DNA from: Rickettsiella massiliensis 20B
GTDB taxonomy: Bacteria > Pseudomonadota > Gammaproteobacteria > Diplorickettsiales > Diplorickettsiaceae
NCBI RefSeq assembly: GCF_000257395.1
Contig: NZ_AJGC01000001.1
Location: forward strand, 620,001-684,000
Length of the DNA stretch: 64,000 nucleotides
Direction: 5' to 3'
A model generated the notes under the pieces. The model searched no databases, was not told the DNA's origin, and saw only the letters and a program-made list of their open reading frames with translations. Both the position numbers and the translations under genes were made by a program. Position 1 is the first letter of the stretch, and the number at the start of each line of letters is the position of its first letter. Positions 51,363 to 60,398 of this stretch are shown here, piece by piece.

Positions 51363-52748
51363 TTATTTACCCTCAGGTGACATATACTTAAAAGGGGTTT
51401 CCGTGATCACATCCGTCGCCGATTCTGTCTCTTGAGGCAAGGCGTCTGGCCCTTTTCTAATTAACTTAAAAAGATAATAAAGATAAAAACTGAAGATAAA
51501 TCCGTAAACAATAATAAATAAAGCTAAAGAAATTGCGACTTGATGCATAGGAACAACCGAAGCACCATGACGAGTACTAATCAAACCATAAACAATCCAC
51601 GGTTGACGTCCTGATTCCGCGACAATCCAACCACCAATCGTGCTTAGAAAACCGAGCGGGCCGGTGATCACACATAACCGTTGGAACGATCTCGAATCAT
51701 ACAGTCGACCACGAAAACGTAGCCATAATCCAATTAAGGCGACCAACATGAATAAGAAGCCAATGCCCACCATCACTCTAAACATCCAAAACACCGCGCC
51801 GACCACTGGTCGATCTTTCGGAGCCACACTCTTTAGCCCGAGTAATTCACCGTCCCATTCATGAGTATTGATAAAACTCGCTAGCTTAGGAATGCTCACC
51901 ACGTAATGATTGGTTTCTTGTTTACTATCTGGGATCGCAAAAAGAATTAATGGCGCACCACGTTGGGTTTCCCAGTTGGCTTCGATAGCCGCTGTTTTCA
52001 ACGGTTGATATTCATGGATCTTTAAACCGACCATATCTCCCAACACAACTTGCATCGGGGCTAGAATAAGTGCTGCACCCAAAGCAAATGAAAAACAGGT
52101 TTTTGCTACATCCAAATATTTCTTTTTTAAGAGATGCCAAGCCGAAACCCCTGCCAAAACAAAACAGGTCGTCAGCATCGATGCCATCAACATATGAAGA
52201 AAGCGTGTCACAGCTGTAGGGTTGAAAATAATTGCCCACCAATCATCGGCCACATAGCGGCCCGCTTCAATATGAAAACCCGTTGGGGTTTGCATCCAAG
52301 AATTGGCTGAGAGAATACCTAAGGCCGAAATAATTGTACCTAAGGTCACTAGAAGTGTCGCCGAGTAATGCATTTTCGGCCCAACTCGTTCCCAACCAAA
52401 TAGCATCACCCCCAAGAAACCAGCTTCTAAAAAGAAGGCGGCCAGCACTTCATAAACAAACAACGCACCGATAACACTGCCAGCAATGTGGATAAACGGC
52501 CCAAAATTGGTTCCCAATTCATAGGCTAGGACGATACCCGAGACTACGCCCATCCCGAAAGTTAACGCAAAAATCTTCGTCCAAAACCGTGTTATTTTCA
52601 TATACACCGGATTGGCGGTTTTTAACCACAGCCCCTCCATAATAGACAAGAAAATCGCCAGGCCAATATTTAAAGTAGGGAATAGAATGTGGAACCCTAC
52701 CGTAAAGCCAAACTGAATACGAGAAAGTAACGTGGCATCAATAGTCAT
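51363..52748 (-). CDS. cydA: Cytochrome bd-type (CIO) oxidase subunit I
   Basis: Subunit I oxidises quinol and reduces oxygen without pumping protons. The protein begins 'SRIQFGFTVGFHILFPTLNI' with the axial His of haem b595/d, then 'FFLEAGFLGVMLFGW', the second His in 'TRFLHMLMASM' and the conserved 'GRQPWIVYG'. With 461 residues it lacks most of the long Q-loop of E. coli CydA (522), which marks the CIO branch. The frame is intact. About 520 bases upstream lie before thpR on the other strand and contain the promoters. Confidence 0.95.
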   Translation of the reverse strand: MTIDATLLSRIQFGFTVGFHILFPTLNIGLAIFLSIMEGLWLKTANPVYMKITRFWTKIFALTFGMGVVSGIVLAYELGTNFGPFIHIAGSVIGALFVYEVLAAFFLEAGFLGVMLFGWERVGPKMHYSATLLVTLGTIISALGILSANSWMQTPTGFHIEAGRYVADDWWAIIFNPTAVTRFLHMLMASMLTTCFVLAGVSAWHLLKKKYLDVAKTCFSFALGAALILAPMQVVLGDMVGLKIHEYQPLKTAAIEANWETQRGAPLILFAIPDSKQETNHYVVSIPKLASFINTHEWDGELLGLKSVAPKDRPVVGAVFWMFRVMVGIGFLFMLVALIGLWLRFRGRLYDSRSFQRLCVITGPLGFLSTIGGWIVAESGRQPWIVYGLISTRHGASVVPMHQVAISLALFIIVYGFIFSFYLYYLFKLIRKGPDALPQETESATDVITETPFKYMSPEGK

Positions 52749-53274
52749 AAGTTAAACCGATCGAAATCGTCTTAAAAATAGGATAATTTTTCTATTATAC
52801 CCTATATTGCGCTAAATTTGTGTTTTTTTATACACTTCTTTACATCATTCTTACCTCTCAACGCATGGATGGACCTAAAAAAATGCGCTGACTCTACCCA
52901 AGCTTAAAACTATGGTATCCGTTAGATTCATTGATATTGGCACCCACTTTATCTCTGCAGCAAATTCGAATTGATTTATACAAAAATACACGAAACTGGC
53001 ACATTTATTTTACGATTCTATTCAGCTTGTCTGCTTTGCTTGTTGTGCAAGACGATCTGGATGTTTCAAGTGATTGATCAAGTTCGGTTGTTTTTGAGTC
53101 TATTGTTACAGAAACAAAGGCAAATTACTTACATGTATAATTTGATCATTTCGTTTATAATGAATCGCTATGTAATCGCTACAGTAACGGTATTGCAATG
53201 TATTTCATGGAACGACCTGTCTTTGTTTGTAAAATACGGTTCCCATCATTGTTTTTTAAGTAAGGAAACTAAAC
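52749..53274. other. Intergenic region between cydA and thpR
   Basis: The 526 bases separate divergent genes and must contain both promoters. An open frame from 52971 has no ribosome site and runs into thpR in the wrong frame, so I do not accept it. No RNA gene was recognised. Confidence 0.4.
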
Positions 53275-53877
53275 TTGAGTACTCACGAGCCTCTACGTTT
53301 GTTTTTTGCCATCCAGTTGAATGGTGAATTACGTCAAGCCTTGTCTCAACTCATTAATGAACTCAAAAAAGAAACACGAGAAAATCGCGTCAAATGGGTT
53401 TGCCCTGAAAACCTGCATGTTACCCTGCGGTTTTTAGGAAATACCGACCCCAGCCTCAAACAAAAATTAGTTGATTTTGCGTATCAAGCGATAAGATCAA
53501 TTAATCCTTTTGCGTTACAACTCCAGAATATTCGTTTTTTCCCCTCACCTACCGCGCCACGTGCGATTGCAACGGATATCTTGCCGACTTCAGAGCTTTT
53601 TGAGTTAGCGCATGCTCTAGAAGAAGTCGCGGCTCGTTTACATTTTACACCCGAGACAAAACCTTATCTGCCGCATTTAACTTTGGGTCGAATTTTACAT
53701 CATAATACCCCGACGCTACGCGATGAACTCAAGCTCAATACTCACCCCATGTTAGTCGATCGAATTGTTTTATTTAATAGTGAAAAAACAGAAGACGGAC
53801 AACAAATCTATACCCCGTTGGAACAGATTTTTTTAAAAACAGTGGAAGTGAATTCACCCGATACAGTTATTGTATAA
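53275..53877 (+). CDS. thpR: RNA 2',3'-cyclic phosphodiesterase ThpR (LigT family)
   Basis: 2H phosphoesterases open 2',3'-cyclic phosphates in RNA. The two catalytic His motifs are 'NLHVTLRFLG' and 'YLPHLTLGRI', about 85 residues apart as expected. The start is TTG 53275 with TAAGGA seven bases upstream; the first residues 'STHEPLRLFFAIQLNGELRQ' match the family start. The 200-residue length is normal. Its last bases approach the tRNA gene on the other strand (20-base gap). Confidence 0.9.
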   Translation: MSTHEPLRLFFAIQLNGELRQALSQLINELKKETRENRVKWVCPENLHVTLRFLGNTDPSLKQKLVDFAYQAIRSINPFALQLQNIRFFPSPTAPRAIATDILPTSELFELAHALEEVAARLHFTPETKPYLPHLTLGRILHHNTPTLRDELKLNTHPMLVDRIVLFNSEKTEDGQQIYTPLEQIFLKTVEVNSPDTVIV

Positions 53878-53897
53878 AAGAAAAATAGACGCTATTT

Positions 53898-53989
53898 TGG
53901 CGGAGAGGGTGGGATTCGAACCCACGTAGGATTATTCATCCTCATCCGATTTCGAGTCGGCGCCATTATGGCCACTTTGGTACCTCTCC
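53898..53989 (-). tRNA. tRNA-Ser (anticodon CGA)
   Basis: The minus strand folds as a class II tRNA: acceptor stem GGAGAGG/CCTCTCC, G73 typical of serine tRNAs, encoded CCA, T-arm GTGGGTTCGAATCCCAC, a long variable arm (GAGGATGAATAATCCT region) and anticodon loop CTCGAAA with anticodon CGA, reading UCG. It resembles E. coli tRNA-Ser(CGA). Its 5' part overlaps the end of the lipoprotein gene that starts at 54210. Confidence 0.95.
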
Positions 53990-54210
53990 GGTGTTGGGTA
54001 AAGACTGATCGGCCCTGCTGGGCCCATCAGACCTTCCTCCGGAATCACATACGCCATAGAACCTGTTTTAAGGCCCGGCGGCATTTTCAAGACACCGAGA
54101 TCTTGACTACGCTGGTAAGCTGTTCTTCTAGCCTCGATGTATTGATTGAATGATGTACACGCCGTTAAGCCAACAATCAAGGTTAATAGTAATAAAAAAT
54201 ACCGCTTCAT
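53932..54210 (-). CDS. Short lipoprotein at the BamC position, overlapping tRNA-Ser
   Basis: From ATG 54210 a signal peptide ends in the lipobox 'VGLTAC' (Cys 18 or so), followed by 'SFNQYIEARRTAYQRSQDLG', 'VLKMPPGLKTGSMAYVIPE' and 'MGPAGPISLYPTPER'. The 'MPPGL' segment recalls the unstructured N-terminus of BamC, and bamC usually follows dapA, as here (overlap of four bases with dapA). The globular BamC domains are absent. The last ~19 codons read through the 5' half of tRNA-Ser, which is unusual; the true product may have been longer before a deletion brought the tRNA next to it. Confidence 0.6.
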   Translation of the reverse strand: MKRYFLLLLTLIVGLTACTSFNQYIEARRTAYQRSQDLGVLKMPPGLKTGSMAYVIPEEGLMGPAGPISLYPTPERYQSGHNGADSKSDEDE

Positions 54211-55118
54211 AGCAATCTTTCTGTAAAGTTTGTGGATCGCAAACAATCGAGGACTGATTTAAGTTGCTCTTGTTGTGCCACAGATAAGGTCGTTAAAGGT
54301 AAACGTAAGGTTGGTGAAGCCATTAAACCGAGTTCGGAAGCCAACCATTTGACTGGAATTGGATTCGTCTCCACAAAAAGCTGTTTATAGATCGGTTGTA
54401 ATTCACCATCTAAGACTTCGGCTTTTGCCCAAAGTGAGGCATCATCCCGTGATTCATAAGCTTTTTTAACCCACTGACAAAATACATGCATGGTTTTAGG
54501 CATTAAATTTGCCGCAACAGACACCACACCTTTGCCGCCTAAACGCATAATTTCTAACGCCGAACTATCGTCTCCACTGTACACATCCATTCGGTGACCA
54601 CAACGCTGTATAATTTCTCGCGCTTGTTCTACGCGACCTTCTTTTATTCCAACAATATTAGCAAATTGTGCTAAACGTTCGACCGTCTCCGGTAAAATAT
54701 CACAGCCGGTACGCTTAGGGACATTATATAAAATTTGCGGAATCGCCACATCCTCAGCAATCGAACAATAATGACGATATAACCCTTCTTGCGTCGGACA
54801 ATTGTAGTAAGGTGTCACTAAAAGACACGCATTGACGCCAATTTTCATTGCTTTTTTCGTTCTCTCGATCGCATGACGCGTCGAATTTGAGCCCGTTCCA
54901 GCAATCACTGGAATTCGATGGTTTACCCGTTCTACGACGGCCTCAATAATACGATCTTGTTCATCAAGAGTGAGTGTCGCCGCTTCACCGGTCGTGCCCA
55001 TCACAACGATGGTTTTTTGTTCCAAATGCCAATCGACTTGCTTGAGTAAACATAAATGATCGACATCGCCATTTTCTTTCATCGGCGTTAACAACGCCAC
55101 CATACTACCGTGGAACAT
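54207..55118 (-). CDS. dapA: 4-hydroxy-tetrahydrodipicolinate synthase
   Basis: DapA condenses aspartate semialdehyde with pyruvate for lysine and meso-diaminopimelate. The protein starts 'MFHGSMVALLTPMKENGDVD', has 'VVMGTTGEAATLTLDEQ', the tyrosine of 'TPYYNCPTQEGLYRHY', 'PQILYNVPKRTGCDI' and the Schiff-base Lys in 'IVGIKEGRVEQ'. In 'HLEQKTIVVMG' two residues appear to be missing compared with the usual H-I-E-x-G-T-D-x-I-V, an in-frame loss of six bases. Otherwise the 303 residues are complete. Diaminopimelate supply fits the cell-wall genes nearby. Confidence 0.95.
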   Translation of the reverse strand: MFHGSMVALLTPMKENGDVDHLCLLKQVDWHLEQKTIVVMGTTGEAATLTLDEQDRIIEAVVERVNHRIPVIAGTGSNSTRHAIERTKKAMKIGVNACLLVTPYYNCPTQEGLYRHYCSIAEDVAIPQILYNVPKRTGCDILPETVERLAQFANIVGIKEGRVEQAREIIQRCGHRMDVYSGDDSSALEIMRLGGKGVVSVAANLMPKTMHVFCQWVKKAYESRDDASLWAKAEVLDGELQPIYKQLFVETNPIPVKWLASELGLMASPTLRLPLTTLSVAQQEQLKSVLDCLRSTNFTERLL

Positions 55119-55565
55119 CGTTTTTATCTCCGTCGAACCGCTCGCATAAACTATTTTTCATTAACTTTTCTAAAATCGGATAGAGTCCAACACCTGTGAA
55201 CCTTCACCTATGTTTTTAGGTACAAAAAACATAGCTAAATAAGATAGCTTATTACCTTATGGGTGAAGAAAACGGGTTATGCTTGAGGCTGTTGCCTTGA
55301 TCTTTTGTTTTTTCTTGACACCCTATACTACTGGGTCTACTCATGAATAAGCAAGTGCATTCTCTTGATGAAACGCGACTTACCCATACAAACCACAACA
55401 TGCGGGGATCTTCGCTGCGACGATTGAATTGAAATAAGACTGACTATTTTTAATCACCAGACAAAAGCAACTGTTCGACCTCAACCAGACCGTGTAAGAT
55501 AGATGACCAGTTTGTTTAAAGAACACAACCCAAGGAAATGTGATTAGTCAACGAGCCTATTATTT
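55119..55565. promoter_or_regulatory. Intergenic region with hairpin and possible promoter
   Basis: About 447 bases between divergent dapA and amgK. CTATGTTTTT (from 55218 on) and AAAAACATAG form an inverted repeat within a larger TTCACC...GGTGAA frame. A TTGACA at 55315-55320 with TACTCA 17 bases later could be a weak sigma-70 promoter for amgK. No coding frame is convincing. Confidence 0.35.
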
Positions 55566-56633
55566 ATGTCCCAATTGAACCACGAACCACTTTCACTGCG
55601 GCAGTGGTTACAAACAAGCTGTTCATTGCCGGTTTTTGAGCTACAACCATTAGCCAATGATGCCAGCTTTCGTCGTTATTTTCGTATTCAACTAACCGAT
55701 GCGCGTTATGTTGTGATGATGGCCCCCCCTGAAACTGAGGATCTGGAAACCTTTATCGTCCTTGCACGTTATTTTAAACAACACGGACTCCAAGTCCCTG
55801 AAATCATCGCTTATGATTTAAAACAAGGCTTCCTATTATTAAGTGATTTGGGCGATGCACTGTACCTCACGTTATTCAGCACACACCATGCCGATACACT
55901 TTATACCCAAGCGTTAAACGTGCTTCCTCGCTGGCAGCGCTGTCAACCACTCCTGCCGAACCACCAACCTTTAAAGCCATTTGACGAAGCTACATTGCGC
56001 TTTGAGTTTGCTCTCTTTGTCGATTGGTTTCTCAAACGACATTTAGGTTTTGTTTTAACGGTCTCCCAGGAGCAAGCCTTAGAAAGAATTTTTTCCTTAC
56101 TCATTGTTTCTGCGTTAGAACAACCACAGGTTTGTGTGCATCGAGATTATCATTCCCGAAATTTATTACTGGTCAATGAGCAAACCGTCGGAATACTCGA
56201 CTTTCAAGATGCGGTCTATGGTCCGATTACTTACGATGCGGTTTCTTTATTAAGAGATGCTTACATTGATTGGCCAGAAGAACGCGTAGAAAAATGGTTC
56301 AGTGAGTTCTATTTTGGATTATCGCCCGCCCCTATCGCTTCACTTACGCAATTTACCCAGTGGTTTGACTGGATGGGGTTACAACGCCATCTGAAGGTTT
56401 TAGGTATTTTTGCTCGGCTTTGTTATCGCGACCAAAAACCACAATACTTAAATAGCCTGGATCGGTTACTGACTTATATTCATAGGATGTGCGAACGCTA
56501 TCCGACGTTTGCGCCACTCAAAACGCTTTTACCTTTAGAGTTAACTTATTCTTCCTTTATCGAGATCGAAAAAAATGAAAGCGATGATTCTTGCCGCCGG
56601 TCGTGGATCACGAATGCGCCCTTTAACGGATGA
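55566..56633 (+). CDS. amgK: N-acetylmuramate/N-acetylglucosamine kinase AmgK
   Basis: AmgK phosphorylates MurNAc at the anomeric carbon in the peptidoglycan recycling route that bypasses de novo UDP-MurNAc synthesis. The protein has an APH fold: 'ANDASFRRYFRIQL', 'LLLSDLGDALYL', the catalytic 'VCVHRDYHSRNLLL' and 'GILDFQDAVYGPITYDAVSL'. The partner murU starts inside the end of this frame (ATG 56575). The tail 'EIEKNESDDSCRRSWI' is probably an artefact: with one more A in the run 56568-56574 the protein would stop as E-K-K at the murU start. The pair AmgK-MurU is typical of Gram-negative bacteria other than enterics. Confidence 0.88.
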   Translation: MSQLNHEPLSLRQWLQTSCSLPVFELQPLANDASFRRYFRIQLTDARYVVMMAPPETEDLETFIVLARYFKQHGLQVPEIIAYDLKQGFLLLSDLGDALYLTLFSTHHADTLYTQALNVLPRWQRCQPLLPNHQPLKPFDEATLRFEFALFVDWFLKRHLGFVLTVSQEQALERIFSLLIVSALEQPQVCVHRDYHSRNLLLVNEQTVGILDFQDAVYGPITYDAVSLLRDAYIDWPEERVEKWFSEFYFGLSPAPIASLTQFTQWFDWMGLQRHLKVLGIFARLCYRDQKPQYLNSLDRLLTYIHRMCERYPTFAPLKTLLPLELTYSSFIEIEKNESDDSCRRSWITNAPFNG

Positions 56634-57257
56634 ACTTCCGAACCCTTAGTCCCTATTGCGGGAAAACCTTTAGTTGCCCATCAGTTGCTTAAGTTAGCCG
56701 CTTGCGGGGTAACAGAAATTGTCATGAATCTTTCTTATCGTGCAGAACAAATAAAACAAGCTTTAGGGGATGGGCAATGCTATGGCGTACACCTTAACTA
56801 TTCATTCGAACCGACTGTTCTCGAAACGGGCGGTGGTATTTGCCAAGCCTTGCCCTTGCTCGGCCCAGAACCCTTTATCGTCTTAAGCGCCGATATTTGG
56901 ACCGATTACCCCTTAGAACGTTTAGTTAAAAAAAATCTAGGATCAGCCCAAGCACATCTTGTTTTGGTCGATAATCCGAACTTTCATCACTATGGCGACT
57001 TTCATTTGGCTGGCGACGGATTTTTAGCGGTTAACCCGCAACCTAAACTTACTTTTGCAAATTTAGGACTTTACCATCCACAACTTTTTGAGAATTATCG
57101 CGTAGAAACCTTCCCACTCTCCAAGGTTTTATATTCTGGGATTGAGCAGCAAAAAATAAGTGGTGAACATTACGTGGGACCTTGGTTCAATGTTGGAACC
57201 GTCAATGAATTACAACGTATTGAAACGTATCTGAAACAGAGCTCTGTTCCTTATTAA
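56575..57257 (+). CDS. murU: N-acetylmuramate-1-phosphate uridylyltransferase MurU, one frameshift
   Basis: MurU turns MurNAc-1-phosphate into UDP-MurNAc, the second step after AmgK. The nucleotidyltransferase start 'MKAMILAAGRGSRMRPLTDE' is followed, after a frame change near 56640 (one base missing in CCGAACCC), by 'PLVPIAGKPLVAHQLLKLAA', 'LETGGGICQALPLLG', 'IVLSADIWTDYPL' and 'VGPWFNVGTVNELQRIE'. Repaired length is about 228 residues, normal for MurU. It overlaps the amgK frame and precedes proC by 36 bases, so the three genes may be one transcript. Confidence 0.9.
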
Positions 57258-57293
57258 ATTAATCTATTTTTTTCACTTTTAGGAAACAGCGTT

Positions 57294-58071
57294 ATGCACT
57301 CCTCAACGATCGGTTTTATTGGTGCAGGTCACATGGCCTGCGGCTTAATTCACGGATTATTAGCGGCGGGTTATGCGCCAAAACGTATTTGGACCGTCCT
57401 GTTCTCGATAATCTTGAACAACACGGTGTCAACGTTCATCAGGATAACCGTCACGTTGCAGAACAAGTCGACGTCTTAATTTTTGCAGTCAAACCACAGG
57501 TTTTATACGCCGTGATGTCTGAAGTGGCTCTCATTTCCGTCGCCGCCGGTGTTTCCCTACACACATTACAAAGCAATCTGCAGATTGCTGACGCCGCGTT
57601 AATCCGCAGCATGCCCAATACACCTACTCAATTTGGCTGCGGAATGACCGGATTGATCGCCAATCCATTTTGTTCGGAGGGACAAAAAAATTAGCTACAG
57701 AAATTTTTCAAAGCGTCGGCCTGGTCACTTGGCTGAAAACCGAACAGGCAATGGATATTGTGACGGCGATTTCAGGGAGTGGTCCAGCATACTTTTTTTT
57801 ACTGATACAGTCTTTAGAGGAAGCCGCCATTGAATTAGGACTTTCGCATGCAACAGCCACACAATTAAGCACACAAACCGCATTAGGTGCTGCACGGATG
57901 GCCATAGAAAGTACCGAGTCGGTTGAACAGCTCAAGCGAAATGTCACCTCGCCGGGCGGTACTACAGAACGCGCACTCGCTGTATTTGAAACCGGTCGCT
58001 TTCCTGAACTGGTGAAAAAAGCGGTAAAAAGCGCCGCGGAACGGGCTAAAGAACTTGCAGCTCAATTTTAA
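57294..58071 (+). CDS. proC: Pyrroline-5-carboxylate reductase, two frameshifts and a short gap
   Basis: ProC makes proline from pyrroline-5-carboxylate with NAD(P)H. The N-terminal dinucleotide motif is 'IGFIGAGHMACGLIHGLLAA'; later parts show 'VLIFAVKPQVLYAVM', 'ISVAAGVSLHTLQ', 'LIRSMPNTPTQFGCGMTGLI', 'AISGSGPAYFFLL' and 'VTSPGGTTERALAVFE'. The frame changes near 57395 (not in a homopolymer, one or more bases missing) and at seven A near 57685-57691 (one A missing). About eight residues before ISVAAG also appear to be lost in frame. The C-terminal domain is complete. I call it a gene with doubtful integrity. Confidence 0.88.
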
Positions 58072-58104
58072 ATTGAGAATACACCTCTTCAGTGTATTCT
58101 CAAT
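58072..58104. terminator. Perfect 13-bp hairpin between convergent proC and pckA
   Basis: ATTGAGAATACAC and GTGTATTCTCAAT pair without mismatch around a 7-base loop (CTCTTCA). It fills the 53-base space between two converging stop codons, the usual place of a bidirectional terminator. There is no T-tract on either side, so efficiency is uncertain. Confidence 0.55.
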
Positions 58105-58124
58105 ACCGTCGATCACAAGTGGAC

Positions 58125-59696
58125 TTAACGCTGCGGACCGGACTGACGAATTGTGGCGTCCACGTCAAACTTTTTAAAGTTATCAATAAACTTTTGCATT
58201 AATTCCTGTGCTTTTTTATCGTAAGCTTGGGGATCCACCCAGGTCTGTTTTGGATTTAATTGACGTGTCTCGACACCCGCTAACGTTTTAGGAATCGCAA
58301 AATTAAAACCAGGAAGTTGTTCACATTCGACGGTTTTGAGCTGGTGAGTTAAAATAGCGTGGATCACTGCCCGTGTAGCTGGAATAGAAAAGCGCTCTCC
58401 TTGACCATATGGGCCACCGGTCCAACCCGTGTTCACTAAATACACGGTCGCATCACTGCTATGGAGCCGCTTGAGAAGAAGATCCGCATAGACTTTTGGG
58501 AAACGCGGAAAAAACGGCGCGCCAAAACAGGTACTAAACGTGGTTTGGATCGGTTCTTTTTGACCGACCTCGGTACTGCCCACCAAAGCCGTATAACCGC
58601 TGAGAAAATAATACACCGCTTGCTCATGCGTTAACCGCGCAACGGGCGGTAACACCCCATATAAATCACAAGTTAATAAAATTACTGCGCTCGGTAAACG
58701 TTCAACACGACCTTCTGGCACACGCTCTTCAATAAATTCGAGTGGATAAGCGACACGTGTGTTTTGCGTTAAACTCGCATCGTGATAGTCAGGCACACCC
58801 GTTTTGGGATCAAGCACCACATTTTCTATCACTGCGCCGTGGCGAATCGCCTTCCAAATAAGTGGCTCACATTCCGGGGACAAGTCAATACACTTCGCAT
58901 AGCACCCCCCTTCGAAATTAAAGACACTATTTTCACTCCAACCGTGTTCGTCATCGCCAATCAAATAACGTTCCGGATCCGCCGAGAGCGTCGTTTTCCC
59001 GGTACCGGATAATCCAAAAAATAACGCGACATCGCCTTCTTTGCCAACATTCGCTGAACAGTGCATTGGCAAAACTTCGTGTTCAGGTAATAAATAATTT
59101 AATACTGAAAACATCGCTTTTTTAATTTCACCAGCGTAACGATGGCCACACAACAATACTTTACGCTCACTTAAATGAATAATCAGTGTCGCATCACTGT
59201 GGACACCATCGCGTTGTGGATCAGTTTTGAAGTTAGGGAGACTCAAGATGGTCCATTTTGGTTTATTACCATGGCCATGAAAATGTGGCTCATCAATAAA
59301 TAGCTGACGCGCAAACAGATTATGCCACGCATACTCGGTTAACACCGTTACCGGTAAATAATAGTGTGGATCGGCCCCGACCTGTAATTCCGAAACAAAT
59401 AAATCAATGTGTTGAACATAATCCAGTGCTTTTTGCCAAAGTGCCTGAAAGCGCACCTCAGAAATGGGTTGATTAATGACGCCCCAATCAATAGTTTCTT
59501 CAGTGTTGCCGTCACGCACGATAAACTTATCTTTTGGTGAACGTCCAGTTCGCGTCCCGGTATTGACACATAACGCGCCATTAGCCGCTAACACGCCTTC
59601 ATGTCGTTCAACCGCGGCTTGAATAAGTGCTTCGGTGGTTAAATGCCGAAAACTTTTCGCAGATAATGGCGTTACACAATGAATGGATGACATCAC
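58125..59696 (-). CDS. pckA: Phosphoenolpyruvate carboxykinase (ATP)
   Basis: PckA converts oxaloacetate to phosphoenolpyruvate and starts gluconeogenesis from amino acids or TCA intermediates, a common diet of intracellular Legionellales. The intact 523-residue protein has '[16 protein letters not shown]', the kinase-1a P-loop '[16 protein letters not shown]', 'LIGDDEHGW' (metal), '[15 protein letters not shown]' and '[12 protein letters not shown]'-like '[17 protein letters not shown]'. Start Met 59696 or 59693. It is one of the few long genes in this window without any frame break. Confidence 0.97.
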   Translation of the reverse strand: MMSSIHCVTPLSAKSFRHLTTEALIQAAVERHEGVLAANGALCVNTGTRTGRSPKDKFIVRDGNTEETIDWGVINQPISEVRFQALWQKALDYVQHIDLFVSELQVGADPHYYLPVTVLTEYAWHNLFARQLFIDEPHFHGHGNKPKWTILSLPNFKTDPQRDGVHSDATLIIHLSERKVLLCGHRYAGEIKKAMFSVLNYLLPEHEVLPMHCSANVGKEGDVALFFGLSGTGKTTLSADPERYLIGDDEHGWSENSVFNFEGGCYAKCIDLSPECEPLIWKAIRHGAVIENVVLDPKTGVPDYHDASLTQNTRVAYPLEFIEERVPEGRVERLPSAVILLTCDLYGVLPPVARLTHEQAVYYFLSGYTALVGSTEVGQKEPIQTTFSTCFGAPFFPRFPKVYADLLLKRLHSSDATVYLVNTGWTGGPYGQGERFSIPATRAVIHAILTHQLKTVECEQLPGFNFAIPKTLAGVETRQLNPKQTWVDPQAYDKKAQELMQKFIDNFKKFDVDATIRQSGPQR

Positions 59697-60398
59697 AGGA
59701 CACTCCTCAACGGAAAAACAAGGGTGCTGCGTATGCTAACATAGATAAAACCAGGAAGATAAGGATTCGTTTAGGCATCGAGATAAGATTTTCTCCCACT
59801 CTGCTTGTTGCGTATTCCCGCTTCATTCGACATCACAGATCCGTTTTTCTTAGCAAAGAAACTTTTACGAGCAAGTCACTCTTCTCACACAAAATTTTGG
59901 CCCTCCTGCCCCAAAATTAGTTCGAATTATACGACTAGCCATTATCGTGATTCGTTTGAGATACACTCACCTTATCAGAAACGCGCTATTTAAAATTATT
60001 TTTGTTAAAGAATATATTTTCAATTCAATTGTCAATTTAGATTTTTTAAAAAGTCCTAAGGCTTTTAAGACTAGTTTTGATGAGAAAATAAAACACGATC
60101 AAGCAATGCATTACATTGGGCCTGATCATGAAAAGTATTCAAAGAATCTAAAATGTGTGTCTATGTTTTTTGCCGACAAAAAAATGGAACCAAAAGAGCA
60201 ATCCGTAGACAAAGATAAAAATCCTACGCCAACAACAAAGACGTGTTAACGGGCGAAAAGCAGATCTAGCGAGTCGCTATGCTTACGAAAAATTTTGGCT
60301 CATCCTCACCCCAAGATGAGTTCGAATCATTTGACAGCCGTGCGTTGGTTACTGGTGAAGCAGGCAACACACGGCTATCTATCGAAAGTTATCCTTGT
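59697..60398. other. Intergenic region with an imperfect direct repeat
   Basis: About 700 bases separate pckA from nsrR. Two ~50-base copies of a related sequence, at 59891-59940 and 60289-60337, share AAAATTTTGG, CC(C)CAA and GTTCGAAT and about three quarters of their bases; they bracket a ~350-base segment. The first copy also folds as AATTTTGG/CCAAAATT. The segment between contains the weak open frame at 59947. Confidence 0.45.
59947..60249 (+). CDS. Doubtful small hypothetical protein
   Basis: A 100-codon open frame from a GTG has no clear ribosome site. The product starts with hydrophobic and basic residues ('RNALFKIIFVKEYIFNSIVN') and ends in a polar, Lys/Pro-rich tail ('KDKNPTPTTKTC'). 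I recognise no family. Its place between two copies of an imperfect repeat makes it a candidate for a gene fragment or a chance frame. Confidence 0.25.
   Translation: MIRLRYTHLIRNALFKIIFVKEYIFNSIVNLDFLKSPKAFKTSFDEKIKHDQAMHYIGPDHEKYSKNLKCVSMFFADKKMEPKEQSVDKDKNPTPTTKTC

Noticed and set aside
52971-53327. 118-codon frame before thpR
   Set aside because: No ribosome site; it overlaps the thpR start in another frame and looks like translated AT-rich spacer.
60289-60340. Possible tRNA because of a GTTCGAATC T-loop-like sequence
   Set aside because: No acceptor, D or anticodon arm can be folded around it; only a short hairpin is left.
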